DNA of 64,000 bases from Pegoplata infirma (Eukaryota > Arthropoda > Insecta > Diptera > Anthomyiidae), in NCBI GenBank assembly GCA_963921195.1, contig OY992540.1:135024694-135088693 (forward strand), read 5' to 3'. Every line of letters begins with the position of its first letter. The stretch's first letter is position 1. Shown here one piece after another: positions 9,783 to 21,717 of this stretch. Below the pieces are notes generated by a model. It was not told where the DNA came from, ran no database searches, and was given only the letters and a program-made list of their open reading frames with translations. The translations under genes and the position numbers were made by a program.

Positions 9783-10910
9783 GCGCTTGCAGTTAAAAGT
9801 CTCCTTGAAAAGTGATTGCTCTAGATATTTCCAAAGCGTTTGAACGTGTGTGGTACGGTGCACTCGTTTCAAAACTTATTGCGTTTGGTGTCGGTAGTGA
9901 TTTCTCTCGATTTATATCGAGCTTTCTCAGAGAGCGCTCTATACGTGCTGTTATAGATTGGTTCTCATCAGATGAGTTTCATTTAAATTCAGGGGTACCG
10001 CAAGGCTCTGTTCTTTCTCCTACCCTTTTTCTTATTTTCCTTAATGACCTGGGTCTAACTTCCAATCCTATCTATTCTTTCGCAGATGACAGTAACATTG
10101 GTCATTCATTTTCCTTCAATTGTAGACCAAGTCTTAATGAGGTTGAAGCTATGAGGCGGAACATGAATGACACACTCAATCATGAACTTACGACAATATC
10201 CGAGTGGGGTCTTGCGAATAGGGTAGATTTTAATGCTCGTTAGACCCAATGTTGTATGTTGATCCACAGACGGCTTGTGGAATCAGCGTCATCTGTATCC
10301 ATGGGTGGTATAGCTATTGAGGAATCATAAACTCTTGATGATCTAGGCATACAAATGTGATGTTCGTTGGAACCAACAGGTTTTTCAAGTGTCGAAAGAA
10401 GCATTCAAGTGTCTTAGATTCTTAAAACGGTGCAAAAATTACTTCACTTCGTCTGATCTCCTCACTATTTATACCGCCTATATCCGACCGTAAATGGAAT
10501 ACAACTTCCATATCTGGGCAGGTGCTTCAAGGTCTATCTTGAAGTTTCTGGATCGGGTGCAAAGCAGTGCGTTGAAGCTCATCAATGACAGTAGGATATC
10601 CAGCTCTTTTGACTCATTGGAGCATCGTCGGAATGTGGGTTGTGCGTCATTGTTCTACCGATACTTCCACAGTAAGTGTTCAGCTGAGATGGGCGAACTT
10701 ATCCCTGAGACGCGGGTGCATGCCCGTTCGTTGTCGACTGTCCAATATCTCTCACAACGCATTACAGAGAAAATTCGTTTCTCGGTCGAACATGGCGTAT
10801 GTGAAATAATCTCCCGGCAGAGGTCTTCCCAGTCGGCTACAATTTAGAAAAATTCAAATTATATGTCCACAAACACTACTCCCTCTTTCCCTCTCCTTAT
10901 AACCTATTTT

Positions 10911-11292
10911 CCTAATACCAACCACGGTTGGGAAATGTGGCACAATAGTGCTTTTTTTGGCACTATGGAATGGTCTGTGGCACCACAAAAAACTGTTTTG
11001 GCCCTTTTTCATTATCTGCAAATATTGTCAAAATTAAAAAAAAAAATATTTTTACTTAAATTAAATTATTACATAAAAGTCTAAAAGTATTACTTTTTCC
11101 CCTTTTAAGAATCCTTCCATTTATTGCAACTATGCAAGATTTTGTTTTCTTTTAATATATAATTTCAAAGTAAATGGTAACAAAATTCCTGTGGAAAATC
11201 AATTGGTCCTACAGGAACAACTGATCCGAAAAACCTATCCTATGGATTATTCCAAGCGGACTGGTCATAGAACACAAGAATCTTAAATACCA
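10911..11292. other. AT-rich noncoding sequence
   Basis: No gene. TTTGGCACTATGG and TTTTGGCCCTTTTTC blocks here recur in similar form at 11720-11780. They may be two parts of one repeat interrupted by the MITE at 11293-11537. Confidence 0.35.
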
Positions 11293-11537
11293 CACACAGA
11301 AAAAAAATTTCCAATCGAATTTTTCAGTTGTATCAACTTATAATTCGGTCGTCGGTACTATTTTTGGGTCTGACAACCGAATTTTTTATTATTTTGATAA
11401 AATATCTGTTGTATCAAGCGAATTTTGTTGAGACTATAGATATTCAATTGTGAAGACCAATATTCAAATGTTACAAGCAATTTTTAGCTGTATTAAATAA
11501 ATTTTATTTGGAAAATTGCAAATTTGTTTTCTGTGTG
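11293..11537. mobile_element. MITE with CACACAGAAAA ends
   Basis: The left end CACACAGAAAAAAAATTT matches the reverse complement of the right end (CACACAGAAAACAAATTT). The interior has TTGTATCAA and AACCGAATTT words and no coding potential. Resembles the element at 43696-44190. Confidence 0.6.
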
Positions 11538-12867
11538 CAGTTCGCGACCACTTATGGGGCATGTCGCAAGGTGTTAATATTAAACACGTCCTTTCATACA
11601 AATGCACCACTCTAGAACCGGTCCTGAACTGGTCACCTTTCCCGCAGGAACAATTTTACTGTCAAAACTGGCAATTAAAAAAAAAAAATAAGTTGCGTGA
11701 TATTTAATAAGAAAATTATTGGTTTTTTGGCCCTTTTCAACCCATTTTGGCCCTTTTTATCCTTCAACTTGGCACTAATTGAAAATTCTGAAATACCCAC
11801 ACTGATACCAACACAATGCATTGCATTAGTAGGCGGCATCCCCTAAGTGTTTGCTCAAAGTAAAAAAAAAAACAACGGCAGTTTGTAAACTCACAATAAA
11901 AACAATCAAAAAACAGACGATCATGATTTGCAGCATAAAACCATAGCATTATTACTACCCTTGCAAAAATGCTATCAAGAGCGAGTACCGCTACAATTAA
12001 TATAAATAAATCCAATCATCATAGGTAATTGGTTGAAACAGTTTTTGGCTACATTTGAGAATCCCTGATTCAGGTGGTGAAATTTAATTCATAACTCTCT
12101 TTATTTCACATACTGTGCTCATATTTTTGCTATACTCTTTTTTAATTTTATTATTTATTGTTTTATTTTTATAAAAATTTTATTTATCACAAAGTCCATA
12201 TGGTGGAAAAGAGCAGCATACATTTTACGAGATATTGTAAATATCTACATTCGTTTTGTATATTTATGTTTTGTTTTTTATTATTGTTGTTCGACTTGTA
12301 CTACGATGTCATTTGGCAGGCTTTATACACATGAATAATGATGTCGTATTTTTTACATATATACCAACATATATGTACGTATATTTTGAATATATGCATG
12401 AATGTATGAATTTGCAATAATAATCTTCTATTCTTTTATGCATTTTTTTGTATTGGAATCATTCAGTCACCGTGTATGTATGTATGTGTATTCACTTCAA
12501 AATTATATAAACACGAGTGCAAAATATCAACGACGACAAAAGCTTCACGAGTGGTGCAATAATATAAAAAAAAGGGTTGTGTGGCGGGTACGGGTGTGAG
12601 CTATGTGGGTTAATAAAAGTCTTGGTATCCCCCACTTCTTATTTGCATTTGTTTTTATCTTTTATTTAATTATAAATTGCTAGAGAAATGAATAGAGTAC
12701 TGCAACTGTAATGTTTTGCAATTTATAGTTATTGCTTTAAATAGTTAATTTTTTAATTGAAATGAGGTTAACAAGTGGTCATTGTGTCAGATTTGTATAC
12801 ATAAGTTTTTTTTTTATCTTCAAGGGGGGAAATTGATAAGAAAATCAGTAGATATTTTTCATTTGTA
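11538..12867. other. AT-rich noncoding sequence with a repeat end
   Basis: Sequence at about 11890-12000 (AGCATAAAACCATAGCATT, GCTATCAAGAGCGAGTACC) is nearly repeated at 13400-13470, so it holds the right end of the same repeat family as the element at 12868-13470. The stretch 12010-12860 shows no repeat or gene I can identify and may be unique intergenic or intronic DNA. Confidence 0.4.
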
Positions 12868-13470
12868 ATTAGTAGCGGAATTCGCTCTTGGTAGCAAACT
12901 TGCAGATCTTTCAATGCTTGCAGATCTTGTATAAATACAAGAGTATGCAAGACCACAACAACAAAATACATGAAATAAAAATATACCAGACTTTCATTCA
13001 TATGCAAGACTAGAACCCATAGCATATGCTGGCCTTTCAAACCCGTTCAAACTTACAATACTTAACATCTTTAGTTTTTCCGGAAAACAATAAGAAAAAT
13101 TAACAAACTTTCATATTTTGTGTAAAAAAAAAATAAAAATAGATTTTTAGAACGAATTATAACAAAAAATAACCAAAAATTAGAACAACACAAATGAAAA
13201 AATTAAACTATTTCATCTTCTTCTTGAGCGCAGCACTGATGTCAACTATTCTTCAAACAGAAAGTCGATAAATCCTACTAAAAAAATCGCTAGAAAAGCG
13301 ATTTTCGATAGAAAATATCTATTTTGATAACAGCAGAATGTAATAACAACAGCTGTTTGAAAAATCACAATAAAAACGAAAAAAAAAACGCTCACGCTTT
13401 GTAGCATAAAATCATAGCATTTATACTACCCTTGCAAAAATGCTATCAAGAGCGAATACCGCTAGTATTC
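12868..13470. mobile_element. Non-autonomous element with TAGCGG(T/A)ATTCGCTCTTG ends
   Basis: The left end TAGCGGAATTCGCTCTTGG (about 12874) is the inverted counterpart of the right end CAAGAGCGAATACCGCTA (about 13445-13465). The arms are roughly 35 bp. The interior is AT-rich with no coding potential. A clear target duplication was not found. Confidence 0.5.
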
Positions 13471-13496
13471 TTTTGTAAATTTGCAATATACATGGA

Positions 13497-14725
13497 TTAG
13501 GTTGTAAGTGGCTGCTGACTCTTTACGTCAGCACACATAGACTCTGAGGTCCGTTGTGATACCAGGGAACAGTAATGGGGCTCCCTTACTAGTCCCTGCC
13601 TTAAAAACAATTTCCGAAGATATTGAATTTTGACATCCGACAAATCAGAAAGATCTTGCGCTCCCCAAATACCAGTGTAGCAATTCTCTGACCAGAAAGT
13701 GCCGGTCAATGGCAGATAAAGTGTTCTACTTTTTGTTTCCAACTTCTCCTCATCCATGCCACTCCTGCAAAAGTCATTTTCATAAGGCCGAGTCCGGTAA
13801 AATCGCTTCTGATTAAGAGAAGGTCAAATCTGTCGTGTAGTCTCACACGTCCATCTAAGTGTCCATCTCTGATTAGTCTCCGTCGCGCAACAAAACCGTA
13901 AATTTTCCTTGCAAGTTTTTAGAGGCATACCAACACATTCCAATTTCTTTGGAACCTTTAAGATTTTTCCCAGTCTTGCAAGCTCATCGGTTTTGCATGT
14001 ATGTGGCCCGTATTAGTCGTATTTCAAACTGCTTGGCCATCTCATTAAGACATTCGGCAGTTAAGGGCAAATCTTGTGTTTAGAAACATTGACTCCAGAA
14101 CTTGACCGCGGCTTGAATGTCGCGTATGACTTCAATGTATGACTTCAAATGATAGCATTCAGACAAAGATGTTATAGGACGAAGAATCACGAGGTAACAG
14201 CAAAATTCTTCTGGATGTGGACAGAAGGCAGCTAAGAGCGTAGAGATTACAAACTCCATGCATTAGTCTCACCCTCTCCGCAAAAAACGGGGATTATGGA
14301 TTTACGGGTTATAAACCCATGACTGATATTTGCATTCATTAAATTGTCAGGTGGGAAATGTAAAAATTCGTTTAGGGTACAACACAAAATAGGATAGAAA
14401 GAAGGAAGGAAAACAACAGCAGGAATCATAATGGGCAAACACTGGCCTCTAAGGATGTCATTCTCAAAAGAGATTGGCGTCATCCTCACTAACCTAACCT
14501 AACACTGCAATGATCTGGCAATCTTCGAACCAGGTTCAACCCACACCCCAGTAGGATCCTTCAGGTAGCCCAGGATGCAAGGAAAAGAAGCCAGAACTTT
14601 GCGCAGCCTAGATGCCTCAAAAATGTCTTTTATGTTTCCACAGAAGTTTTTCCAATAATCACATTTGGCAATTCTGGTCATCTTCTTATAACTCTTAAGT
14701 TTCAGTCTATACCAGAGATCCTCAA
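13497..14725 (-). pseudogene. Decayed LOA-like LINE, 3' portion
   Basis: Minus-strand homology to the intact LOA-like element: the 3' UTR and C-terminus (13497-13760), RNase H pieces (13800-14135), then after an inserted fragment the linker between endonuclease and RT (14504-14725, LRKVLAS...LGYLKDP). Most of the RT domain is deleted. The tail is reduced to one AACCT unit next to AATCC. Many stops and indels. It continues at 16015-17700. Confidence 0.7.
14136..14503 (+). mobile_element. 3' fragment of another LINE ending in AACCT repeats
   Basis: About 370 bp are absent from the intact LOA-like element at this point and end at 14491-14503 with AACCTAACCTAAC, followed by host LINE sequence. 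Orientation is opposite to the surrounding LINE. Family not determined; no protein domain is readable. Confidence 0.5.
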
Positions 14726-15193
14726 AACACCGAACATGTGCGAATGCTCTCTTACTTAAGAAGAGAGCATGAGAAGATAATTTGAATTTGTATTAAATAA
14801 AAACATTTAGTCTTGATTGATATGTCATGCGAGCAGGTTGTGTAGTCGCTTGTGTCTTTTTTCCAGGGTTGCCACTTTTATCTTAAATAATTCCCTTGAA
14901 CAGGTTGTGTAGTAGTTTATTACTAGACAAGACTGAACAAAATGTTTAATATAGAATGGGAAAACGCATTTTTATTTGCCGAAAATTTCTTCGGTAACTT
15001 TCATTAAATGTTTATTACATATGCTTAAAAATTACATAAATAGTACTGAATAAAAATTACTAAAATTCGATTAAGAGTTTTACAAAAAATTATCAAAAAT
15101 TTAATTAATTAATTTGAAATTGATTTTATATTTTTTAATTATTATAAAAATACAAAACTTACACAGAACCTTCCAAGCTTTAATTTAATTTTT
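14726..15193. other. Insertion of unclear origin in the decayed LINE
   Basis: AT-rich. Carries a short inverted pair around CTCTTACTTAAGAAGAGAGC (14749-14768) and two copies of CAGGTTGTGTAGT (about 14834 and 14900). No gene. Confidence 0.35.
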
Positions 15194-15784
15194 TATACCC
15201 TCCAACTACAGTATGGGGGTATACTCACTTTGTCATTCCGTGTGTAACGCATCGAAATATCGGTCGGGGACCCCATAAAGTATATATATTATTGATCAGT
15301 GATCGATTCTAAGACATTTTAGCGATGTCCGTCCGTCCGTCCGTCTGTCTGTCCGTCCGTCCGTCCGTCCGTCCGTCCGTCCGTCCGTCTGTAGTTAACA
15401 CGATGAAGTCCAAAATAAAAAAGCTAGACCCTTCAAGTTTGGCACAAATATGTCTTATGTTCCTAGGCAGGTTAAGTTCGGAAATTGGCCAAATCGGAGC
15501 AGGGGAAAAAAAAGTTCCCCCTTGAAGAACTAAACCAACCTCTAAAAAAATACACTTTTTTACATGTTTTTTTTTGTATTTTTGTTAATTAAATGAAACA
15601 TTTGGTATATTTATCGAGATGGGAAGATGCTCTCAACGTCCCCCACTGACCCTATCAACCCCCCCCCCCCCCCCCAAAAAAAAAGAAAGAAACGCCCCTG
15701 ACAAATTTTTGTTTTAATTTTTTTTTTTACATTTTGGAGGGTATAATAGATTCGGCACAGCCGAATTTAACACTCTCACTTGTT
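15194..15784 (+). mobile_element. INE-1-like element (first subfamily, complete)
   Basis: It starts TATACCCTCCAACTAC with a 5' GGGGGTATA hairpin partner. It carries the INE signature ACCCCATAAAGTATATA, the GCGATGTCCGTCC core expanded to a (GTCC/GTCT)n microsatellite at 15326-15391, a poly-C tract (15660-15677), and the terminal hairpin TTCGGCACAGCCGAA, then CACTTGTTTT. Known INE-1/DINE elements are Helentron-derived and non-autonomous. The open frame in the core is a microsatellite artefact. Confidence 0.8.
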
Positions 15785-16014
15785 TTTTTTTGACATTAAG
15801 TATTTATTTAGAACAAAATAAAATAACAAATTTAATGTTATTTTTAATATATTTATATCACACGTGGAGATTTGTGTGTATTTTTTTTTTTTTGTTCGGG
15901 GACAGCGACAAATATATCTTGGCAACCCTAGTGGATTGAGAGAAAAATAAATTACTCTCAAAAACAAAAAACCCACACAAACATAAATGTGAATGTATGT
16001 GTGTGGGGATCCCT
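15785..16014. other. AT-rich sequence between INE copy and decayed LINE
   Basis: Short noncoding stretch with a poly-T run. GGCAACCCTAG near 15921 resembles a hAT terminus, but no partner was found. Confidence 0.3.
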
Positions 16015-17700
16015 GGTCTATACGCTTTATTTAAGAGCGTCCTGCAGGAATGTCTGCTCTTTTGCAACTCATTGACCGCCTAGGTGGATTCTTTTTGTCC
16101 CTAGACTTTGCAGAAGGGCAAGCGGCATCCAGGCTAACATTTGTTATATGGTCAACCAAACAGTTAATTTCCGATAAGGGTACATAGAGAATACATAGAG
16201 GCGAAGGTGAAAGAACATATAATAAAACTTTCTTTTTCTAATTTCTCACACGTACGTTGTCGATGTGAATTCACCACACAATACAAGTTTACAAGTTGTA
16301 CTTTGTCAACAAATACATGTATACAAGTTGTATTTTGACAAATTAATTTTTGACACCTTCGCCTCTATGTATACTTTATGTAAGGGTTATTCATTTAGAA
16401 GCCCGGAAAAAGTTTCTCTATATTTGACTAAGTTTGTTCTCTTCAGATTTCTAGAGACTGCCTCAACCGGGCCACGCTCCCGGAGTACAAACTCAATGTA
16501 GCGATAATCTTAGAATACAGGTCAGTACATAAAAAAACTCCAAAAGTGACTGCCCTCTATCATTTGTATCTGTACTTCCCCATATCGAATGATGTTTATT
16601 AGCATCACAGCAAACTACTAACTGGTGTCCCCTAGAACTAGACTCTCGAATCAGACCGCTCACTTTCTCCGGTGGTATTGGTACCGAATTAGGAAAGTAT
16701 GCAGAGGCGAATCAAATAGACTTTCCATTAAGCTCCAAGCTAGCCGCTGTAACATCCACATCACCAAAAGTTGATGAAAAGAATATATTTTTCGTCAAGA
16801 TATAGGCTCTTGGTGAGCCTTTCACACATGAAAACCATCAACTTTAATCTAGGGGTCTCCAACCCGCAAACCCTACCACCCCCGTACCAATAACTCTTGG
16901 ATATAAACAAGTCAACAGCTCCTGTCGTCAGGCGCAGCAAGAGTGCAACTGAGGCTGCCTTGCAGTAATTGAGGTTTGTTTGTAGGAACTACAACAACTT
17001 GTATTTCCCCCGCCATCCCTTTCACCACCGTTTTATTGGCTTCGTCCTCCGTTTTATCACGAAGGTCACATTTTTCTTAAATTGGTGGCAACAAAACTCT
17101 CCGCGTTCTTTACTGTATGGGTTTCGAATTAAATGTCACCCACTGTGAAATTGGCATTGTCCTCCTTGTTATCACAGAGGTCACATTTGCTACCAGATTC
17201 GATTTGGAATATGCCAGATGCCCTCCCATCAGCCTAGAATCGGTGACATCAACACCATGCACATTCATTACTGTATGGTTGCTCACCTGAATATCAACCT
17301 TTTCCGGATTCTTCTCCCCAGCCGACTATGTCACTTGCTTGGTTGTGTTTAAAATAGGCTTCTGGTCGCTCTTGTAGACATTGCTTCTTACATGAAAACA
17401 GCCAAATCTAATAATGCCGTTATTCCTGGCTAAAAGCGGAAGTGATTATTCATTAACTAAGATCACTGCTTGACGACGAGCGCCCTTCATCTCAACCAAT
17501 CTGGAAATTTACCAATTCTGAGTTTGAATTTCAGGATTGCAGACCCTGATCATCTTCAGAATTACCTCAGTGTCACTTATTGCAATCGAAATTCATGCAT
17601 GAGCTCTGAAATGCGAAGGGATATCATGTTTGTTCACGAGCTCCAGTTTAGCCATATAACTTCCACTTAAACGTGGGTCCACTGGTTCCGTGGAATACTA
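16015..17700 (-). pseudogene. Decayed LOA-like LINE, endonuclease and ORF1 portion
   Basis: Continuation of the copy at 13497-14725. The minus strand matches the endonuclease domain (about 16020-17010) and the 3' half of ORF1 (about 17010-17700) of the element at 47858-53051. Recognisable on the plus strand are AAGTGACTGCCCTCTATC and the region complementary to the ORF1 segment RRQAVVLVN. It is interrupted by a MITE at 16182-16380 and has many stops. It preserves the same spacing at the ORF1 frame break as the intact copy. Confidence 0.7.
16182..16380. mobile_element. 199-bp MITE with TAAGGGT duplication
   Basis: The outer about 27 bp form an imperfect inverted repeat, sharing ACATAGAGGCGAAGGTG. 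TAAGGGT flanks both sides (16175-16181 and 16381-16387), and the intact LINE lacks the insert. The interior carries TACAAGTTGTA words. Confidence 0.7.
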
Positions 17701-18184
17701 AAATACTATTTCTCCTGTTGATGAGCGCCACAACTTGTAGTTAATCCTTCCTTTGAATAACTAAGTGTCATCCTGGAATAGGAATACCGAGGAAAGGATG
17801 AAGCTACAACAACTAGTCCCATTGAATCACTACACCAAGCTAGTCTGGGAGTGATGTTCAACATTCTACCGGTAAATGTTTACATCAAGAACAAAGCAGC
17901 TAAATCGGCTTTAAGGTTGAGAGAATAGAAAGTGCTTATGCTACGCTCTTGGAAACACTTACCGTATTTCACAGCAGCAAACTCTATTATGATGAGATTG
18001 AAATTTAAGTTTACGTACTGATCTAAGCTGAATTTGGGTACAGGTTCAGAAGTGTACTCCGATCGTCTTGATATCAGGTCCTCTGTAAGACTTCTGGAAA
18101 AGTGTAGTGCTTTCCTGGCAAAGATACTTGCAAATGATGAAGCTCTGATTGTGAGTGAGCTCGAAGGAGTTCCATACTGTCTCT
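17701..18184 (+). pseudogene. Possible remnant of a third RNase-H-type LINE
   Basis: The plus-strand frame contains LPVNVYIKNKAAKSALRLRE, a pattern common in the region between RT and RNase H of fly LINEs. Stops and shifts prevent further assignment. It may continue at 19692-19850 beyond the hAT insertion. Confidence 0.4.
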
Positions 18185-18192
18185 CTACAGGG

Positions 18193-19683
18193 TAGGGTTG
18201 CCAGACGGCCTGGATTTTCCAGTTATTTGAGGTCTGGTCCAGTTTGCAGTTAAAACATAATTTTTCCAGTTGAAAAAGGATTTTCATAATTTAACAATTA
18301 TTTTTTTTTATTAAATATTTTTTTACAATTTTTTGGGACTATTTTTTTAATAAAACAATAATCATAAATATAACATAAATGCCTCTTTTGGATACGGAAA
18401 ATGTGCTCTTTTTGCTGCATTTTCGCTAATATTTCTACAACTTTTTCGAGAATCTCGGCCAGTCTAGAGTTGATTTCGCTCATCGATGATTTAAGGATTC
18501 TTGGCGTACATTTTTGCTTTTAAAAAACCCCACAAAAATATGTCTGGATGGGTAAAATCTGCAAATGATGGTCAATTGTTGTCGCCCTTTTTTAACTTCG
18601 CACGTCCGGGAAATTTTAACTGTCCTTCTTGATTTCCATATTTGATCACTTTGAACTTATTTTTGTGGGGTTATTTATTTATCCTCAGGCCAATGACGAG
18701 CAAAACAATAGCACTTCGAGATGCTCGAAAAAGTAATAGTAATGCTTAAAAAAGGTCCATTTTGCCGTGGTAAATAGAGACGGCCATTTAGTCCAAAATA
18801 AGAATATGTATCTCACATATGAAAATCGGTTGATTTTTTTATACCCTCCACTCTAGTGATAGAGGGTATATATAAGTTTGTCATTCCGTTTGTAACACCT
18901 CGAGATATTGGTCTAGGACCCCATAAGGTATATATATTCATGTTCCTCGATCGATTTTAAGACGATCTAGCGATTTCCGTCCGTCTGTCTGTCTGTTAAA
19001 AACACGCTTACTTTTGAAAGTCTTTTCGGAGGCTCCTGAAGTTTGGCAGATATGTTGGGCATTTACCTGGTCAGGTTGGTATTGCAATCGGAAATCGGTC
19101 CAGTGGTTCAAAAGTTATAAGCAAGAGACTGAATTTCGGCAAGGGTTTTTCGTAAATTTTTAAATTTAAAAACACGCTAACTGTTGAAAGACAATTCTGA
19201 GAATGCTGAAACTTCTCATATACATTTGTTGTTCTCCTGGTCTGGTTCGTGTTGAATCGATCCAGTGGTTCAAAAGTTGTTAGCAAAACCGTGAATTTCA
19301 GATTAGCTTCACCTTAAATTCACGTGTTGAAAACCTGTTAAACATATTTTTAAAACATTGGAAAGTCACAAAATTACGCTCAAAAAAAATTTAGTAAATT
19401 TTTTTTTTCAAAAATTAGTAAAAAAAAAATGCTTTTTTACACAAACTTAAATATTTCTAATCAAAAATGTTATTTTTTCACGTTAGAAAATTTACTATTA
19501 CTTTAAAACGGCATTGTGGAGGGTATTCAAAGATTTGGCCACGTCGAATTTAACTTTTCTACATGTTTTTTTTTTTTTTAATTATTAAAAAAAAAAATAT
19601 GTGTAGGGCCAGTTACTTTTTAAAAATCCAGCTGAAAATTTTCCATTGTCCAGTTATTTGACTTCTAGTATCTGGCAACTCTA
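18193..19683. mobile_element. hAT-type non-autonomous element with 8-bp duplication
   Basis: The ends TAGGGTTGCCAGA and TAGAGTTGCCAGA (right, reverse complement) are inverted. CTACAGGG is duplicated at 18185-18192 and 19684-19691. An 8-bp duplication and this terminus fit the hAT superfamily. No transposase is readable. A complete INE-like copy (18840-19567) sits inside. Confidence 0.75.
18840..19567 (+). mobile_element. INE-1-like element (first subfamily), nested in hAT
   Basis: Starts TATACCCTCCACTC with GAGGGTATATA hairpin partner. It contains ACCCCATAAGGTATATA, a short (GTCCGTCTGTCTGTC) core near 18980, then a duplicated block containing AACACGCTTACT/AACACGCTAACT (about 19003 and 19163). 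Ends GTGGAGGGTAT...GTCGAATTTAAC, then a T-rich tail. Confidence 0.75.
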
Positions 19684-19691
19684 CTACAGGG

Positions 19692-20732
19692 TCAGGCTAA
19701 TTTGAGTCTCAGTGGAATTACTGGAACGATTTGGCTGATACAATGGAACCTGGCATCTCAGGCAGTAGAGGTATAAAAGGACTTTTCAAGCGGAATACTT
19801 CAGCGAATCGTATGGTTTGTGAAGTAACCTAATTAGTTAAGAGGTAATAGGAAAAATAACACTAGTCGCCATCAAAAATTAGTCTGGGATCTGATCACTC
19901 TTTTTCGATTAAACTTTCGATGCTGATTCCGAACCTGGTTTCCATCACGTTAGGTGTTTGAGAAAATAGAAGTTCAAAGTTCACAAACCTGTCGTGATGG
20001 AACAATATGGAAACTAGATTCGGAACCAGCATCGAAAGGTTAACCGAAAACAACTGGTCAGATCCTGAAAGCTTTTTTTACGAAAAAAGCTTTCAAAAAT
20101 TACTAAAAGCACGTCTTCTGCGGAAACCATAAAAAAGTATTATGCTGGGGGTACTTTTCTTTAAAAAATATCATATTCTGATATTATCCCATTTTTTAAA
20201 TCTCGACATTATTTAAACTTTTATAAAGAAAGTCCAAATATTTCCAATTCAAAACTAATAATAATTTTAAAACCGCGTTGCATTTGTAAAGCTTTTGTAT
20301 TACAATATACTTAATAGTTTTTATTTAATTTACATTGTTTACACATCAACTATATGTAGTACACTTAAAGAATTGTTACTACTCAAATTTAGCTGAGACA
20401 ACAAAAAATAATTTATTTCGACCTTGGAGTAGAAATGCTGATACTTATTTTTAGTTTAAATGAAAAATATTAAAATAAAATAAATAAAAAGACAAAAACA
20501 ATAGTATATGACGCGTAAAAAAAACTATTTTGTTTAATGTTGTCTAAAAGTGTTTTTTTTTATTAAAACGATAATATGTATTAGACTTTTGGTTTACCAT
20601 TGTCTACAATTTAATCCTTTTTTTTATAAGTGCAGCATAATTCCCTTTTATATTGTCATATATTGAACACCTGAGAGGCACAGCAATGTAATTTTTAACC
20701 CCACTTTCTGAATGGAGTTAACTTTTTCTATA
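19692..20732. other. Noncoding sequence with a foldback hairpin
   Basis: At about 19890-20068 two arms of roughly 70 bp are inverted copies (GATCTGA, TTTCGATGCTG, TTCCGAA, GTTTCCAT) around a short loop. The remainder is AT-rich with no identifiable gene. Confidence 0.5.
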
Positions 20733-21348
20733 CACTCAAAAGAAAAACTCTGTCAAAAAATCTGTAAAACGACTTTCAATTTGAATTAGCAATCTTTTAG
20801 CAGATTGTTCTGCTGAGAAGGATATTTTTACTAAAATCTCTGTCATTCAGTTTAAGAAAATAACAGACATTTTACTATGTTTATACTGATTTTGTTTGCT
20901 GAATTTCATTATTTTTTCAAGAAATTTTTTCATATAAAAAAAAAGCAGAACAGATTGTTCTGCTGAAATCAGCAGATTGCTCTGCGGAAATCAGCAGATT
21001 GTTCTGCTCAAATTAGCAGATTGTTCTGCTAAAATCAGCAGATATTTCTGCTAAAATCAGATTTCTCTGCTGTCGAACAACACACATGTTTAATAACTAA
21101 AACGCCAGATAAAAGTATAAGCTTCCGTAGCGTAGTGGTTAAGAAGTGTACTTTCAAATCGGAAGGTGGCGAGTTCGATGCTGGCTGGCGGCGTATGTTT
21201 TTTTTTTTCTTGTTATATTTATTCACCTCTTATGACAGATATTTAGCAAACCGTGTCTGCTAAAATCAGCAGATTTCTCATATGGCTCAAAATGGGTGTA
21301 TTTTCAGCAGATTTTTCTGCTGATTGGACAGAGAATTTATTTTGAGTG
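20733..21348. mobile_element. TA-flanked MITE built from AGCAGA/CTGCT words
   Basis: TIRs are CACTCAAAAGAAAAACTCTG and the matching reverse-complement right end. TA flanks at 20731-20732 and 21349-21350. The interior is a series of AGCAGATTnnTCTGCT self-complementary words, plus a tRNA-like segment at 21119-21192. A partial relative lies at 40205-40310 inside the hAT at 38833-41189. Confidence 0.7.
21119..21192 (+). other. tRNA-like sequence inside the MITE
   Basis: Contains an A-box-like TAGCGTAGTGGTTAAG and, 30 bases on, a B-box-like GAGTTCGATGC. The would-be anticodon loop is CTTTCAAATC. The acceptor stem does not close, so it is a decayed tRNA-derived segment rather than a gene. Confidence 0.45.
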
Positions 21349-21584
21349 TACATATCATATTTGTTTTATTTTTTTTCCTAAAATAAAAGAGCTGAAATTT
21401 TGCATTAATGTCTTATGGTCCTAGGCAGGTTAAGTTCGTAAAGGGGCATATCGCCATTTTGTTCGAATTTTTGCAAAATAGCTGCCACCCTAATGTATAT
21501 ACTTAAAGCGTATATAACTGAATGAATGAAATTACAAACTGTATAAAGGGTGATCCAAAAGAATACACTTAAAAGAAAGGCTTT
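21349..21584. other. Noncoding sequence with an INE fragment
   Basis: 21405-21450 (GTCTTATGGTCCTAGGCAGG, GTTAAGTTCG) matches the interior of the INE copy at 15448-15490. The rest is unassigned. Confidence 0.5.
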
Positions 21585-21717
21585 CCCGAGTAAAAAAAAA
21601 TTGTATGGTAAAACATGTTATCTTATAAAATTATATATAATTTATTGGATCTGATTTTGCTAAATTTCATCCGAAAATTGGCCGCGCCAAAGTTATCTCA
21701 TAACATCTTATAATATA

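Larger units (their letters stand above)
8367..10910 (+). pseudogene. Broken Jockey/CR1-like LINE (ORF2 remnants)
   Basis: The plus-strand remnant begins inside the endonuclease domain: about 8370-8500 reads YNYFDSVSDSITG...VVVARDFNVHNSLW, then EPTHI and TLDLFFTLHPDKYK. The following linker contains WFNQTCRNAVRSR. The RT reappears at 9812-10243 with ALDISKAFERVWY, SGVPQGSVLSPTLF and SFADDSNIGHS (active site FADD), and the thumb region at 10494-10800 with EYNFHIWAGAS and LSTVQYLSQR. Fingers motifs are deleted, several frameshifts and stops are present, and a 388-bp fragment of another LINE (9329-9716) sits inside. No RNase H domain, as expected for Jockey/CR1-type elements. The left end directly abuts the truncated 5' end of the minus-strand LOA-like copy. 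The 3' end is about 10910. Not functional. Confidence 0.8.

Noticed and set aside
12402..13040. Short frames in the 12-13 kb stretch
   Set aside because: Low-complexity composition, no splice context or recognisable motif; part of the region is a TIR element.
15325..15525. Open frame with Ser-Val-Arg-Pro repeats at GTCCGTCC
   Set aside because: It is the microsatellite core of an INE-like element; the same core occurs in the other copies without an open frame.
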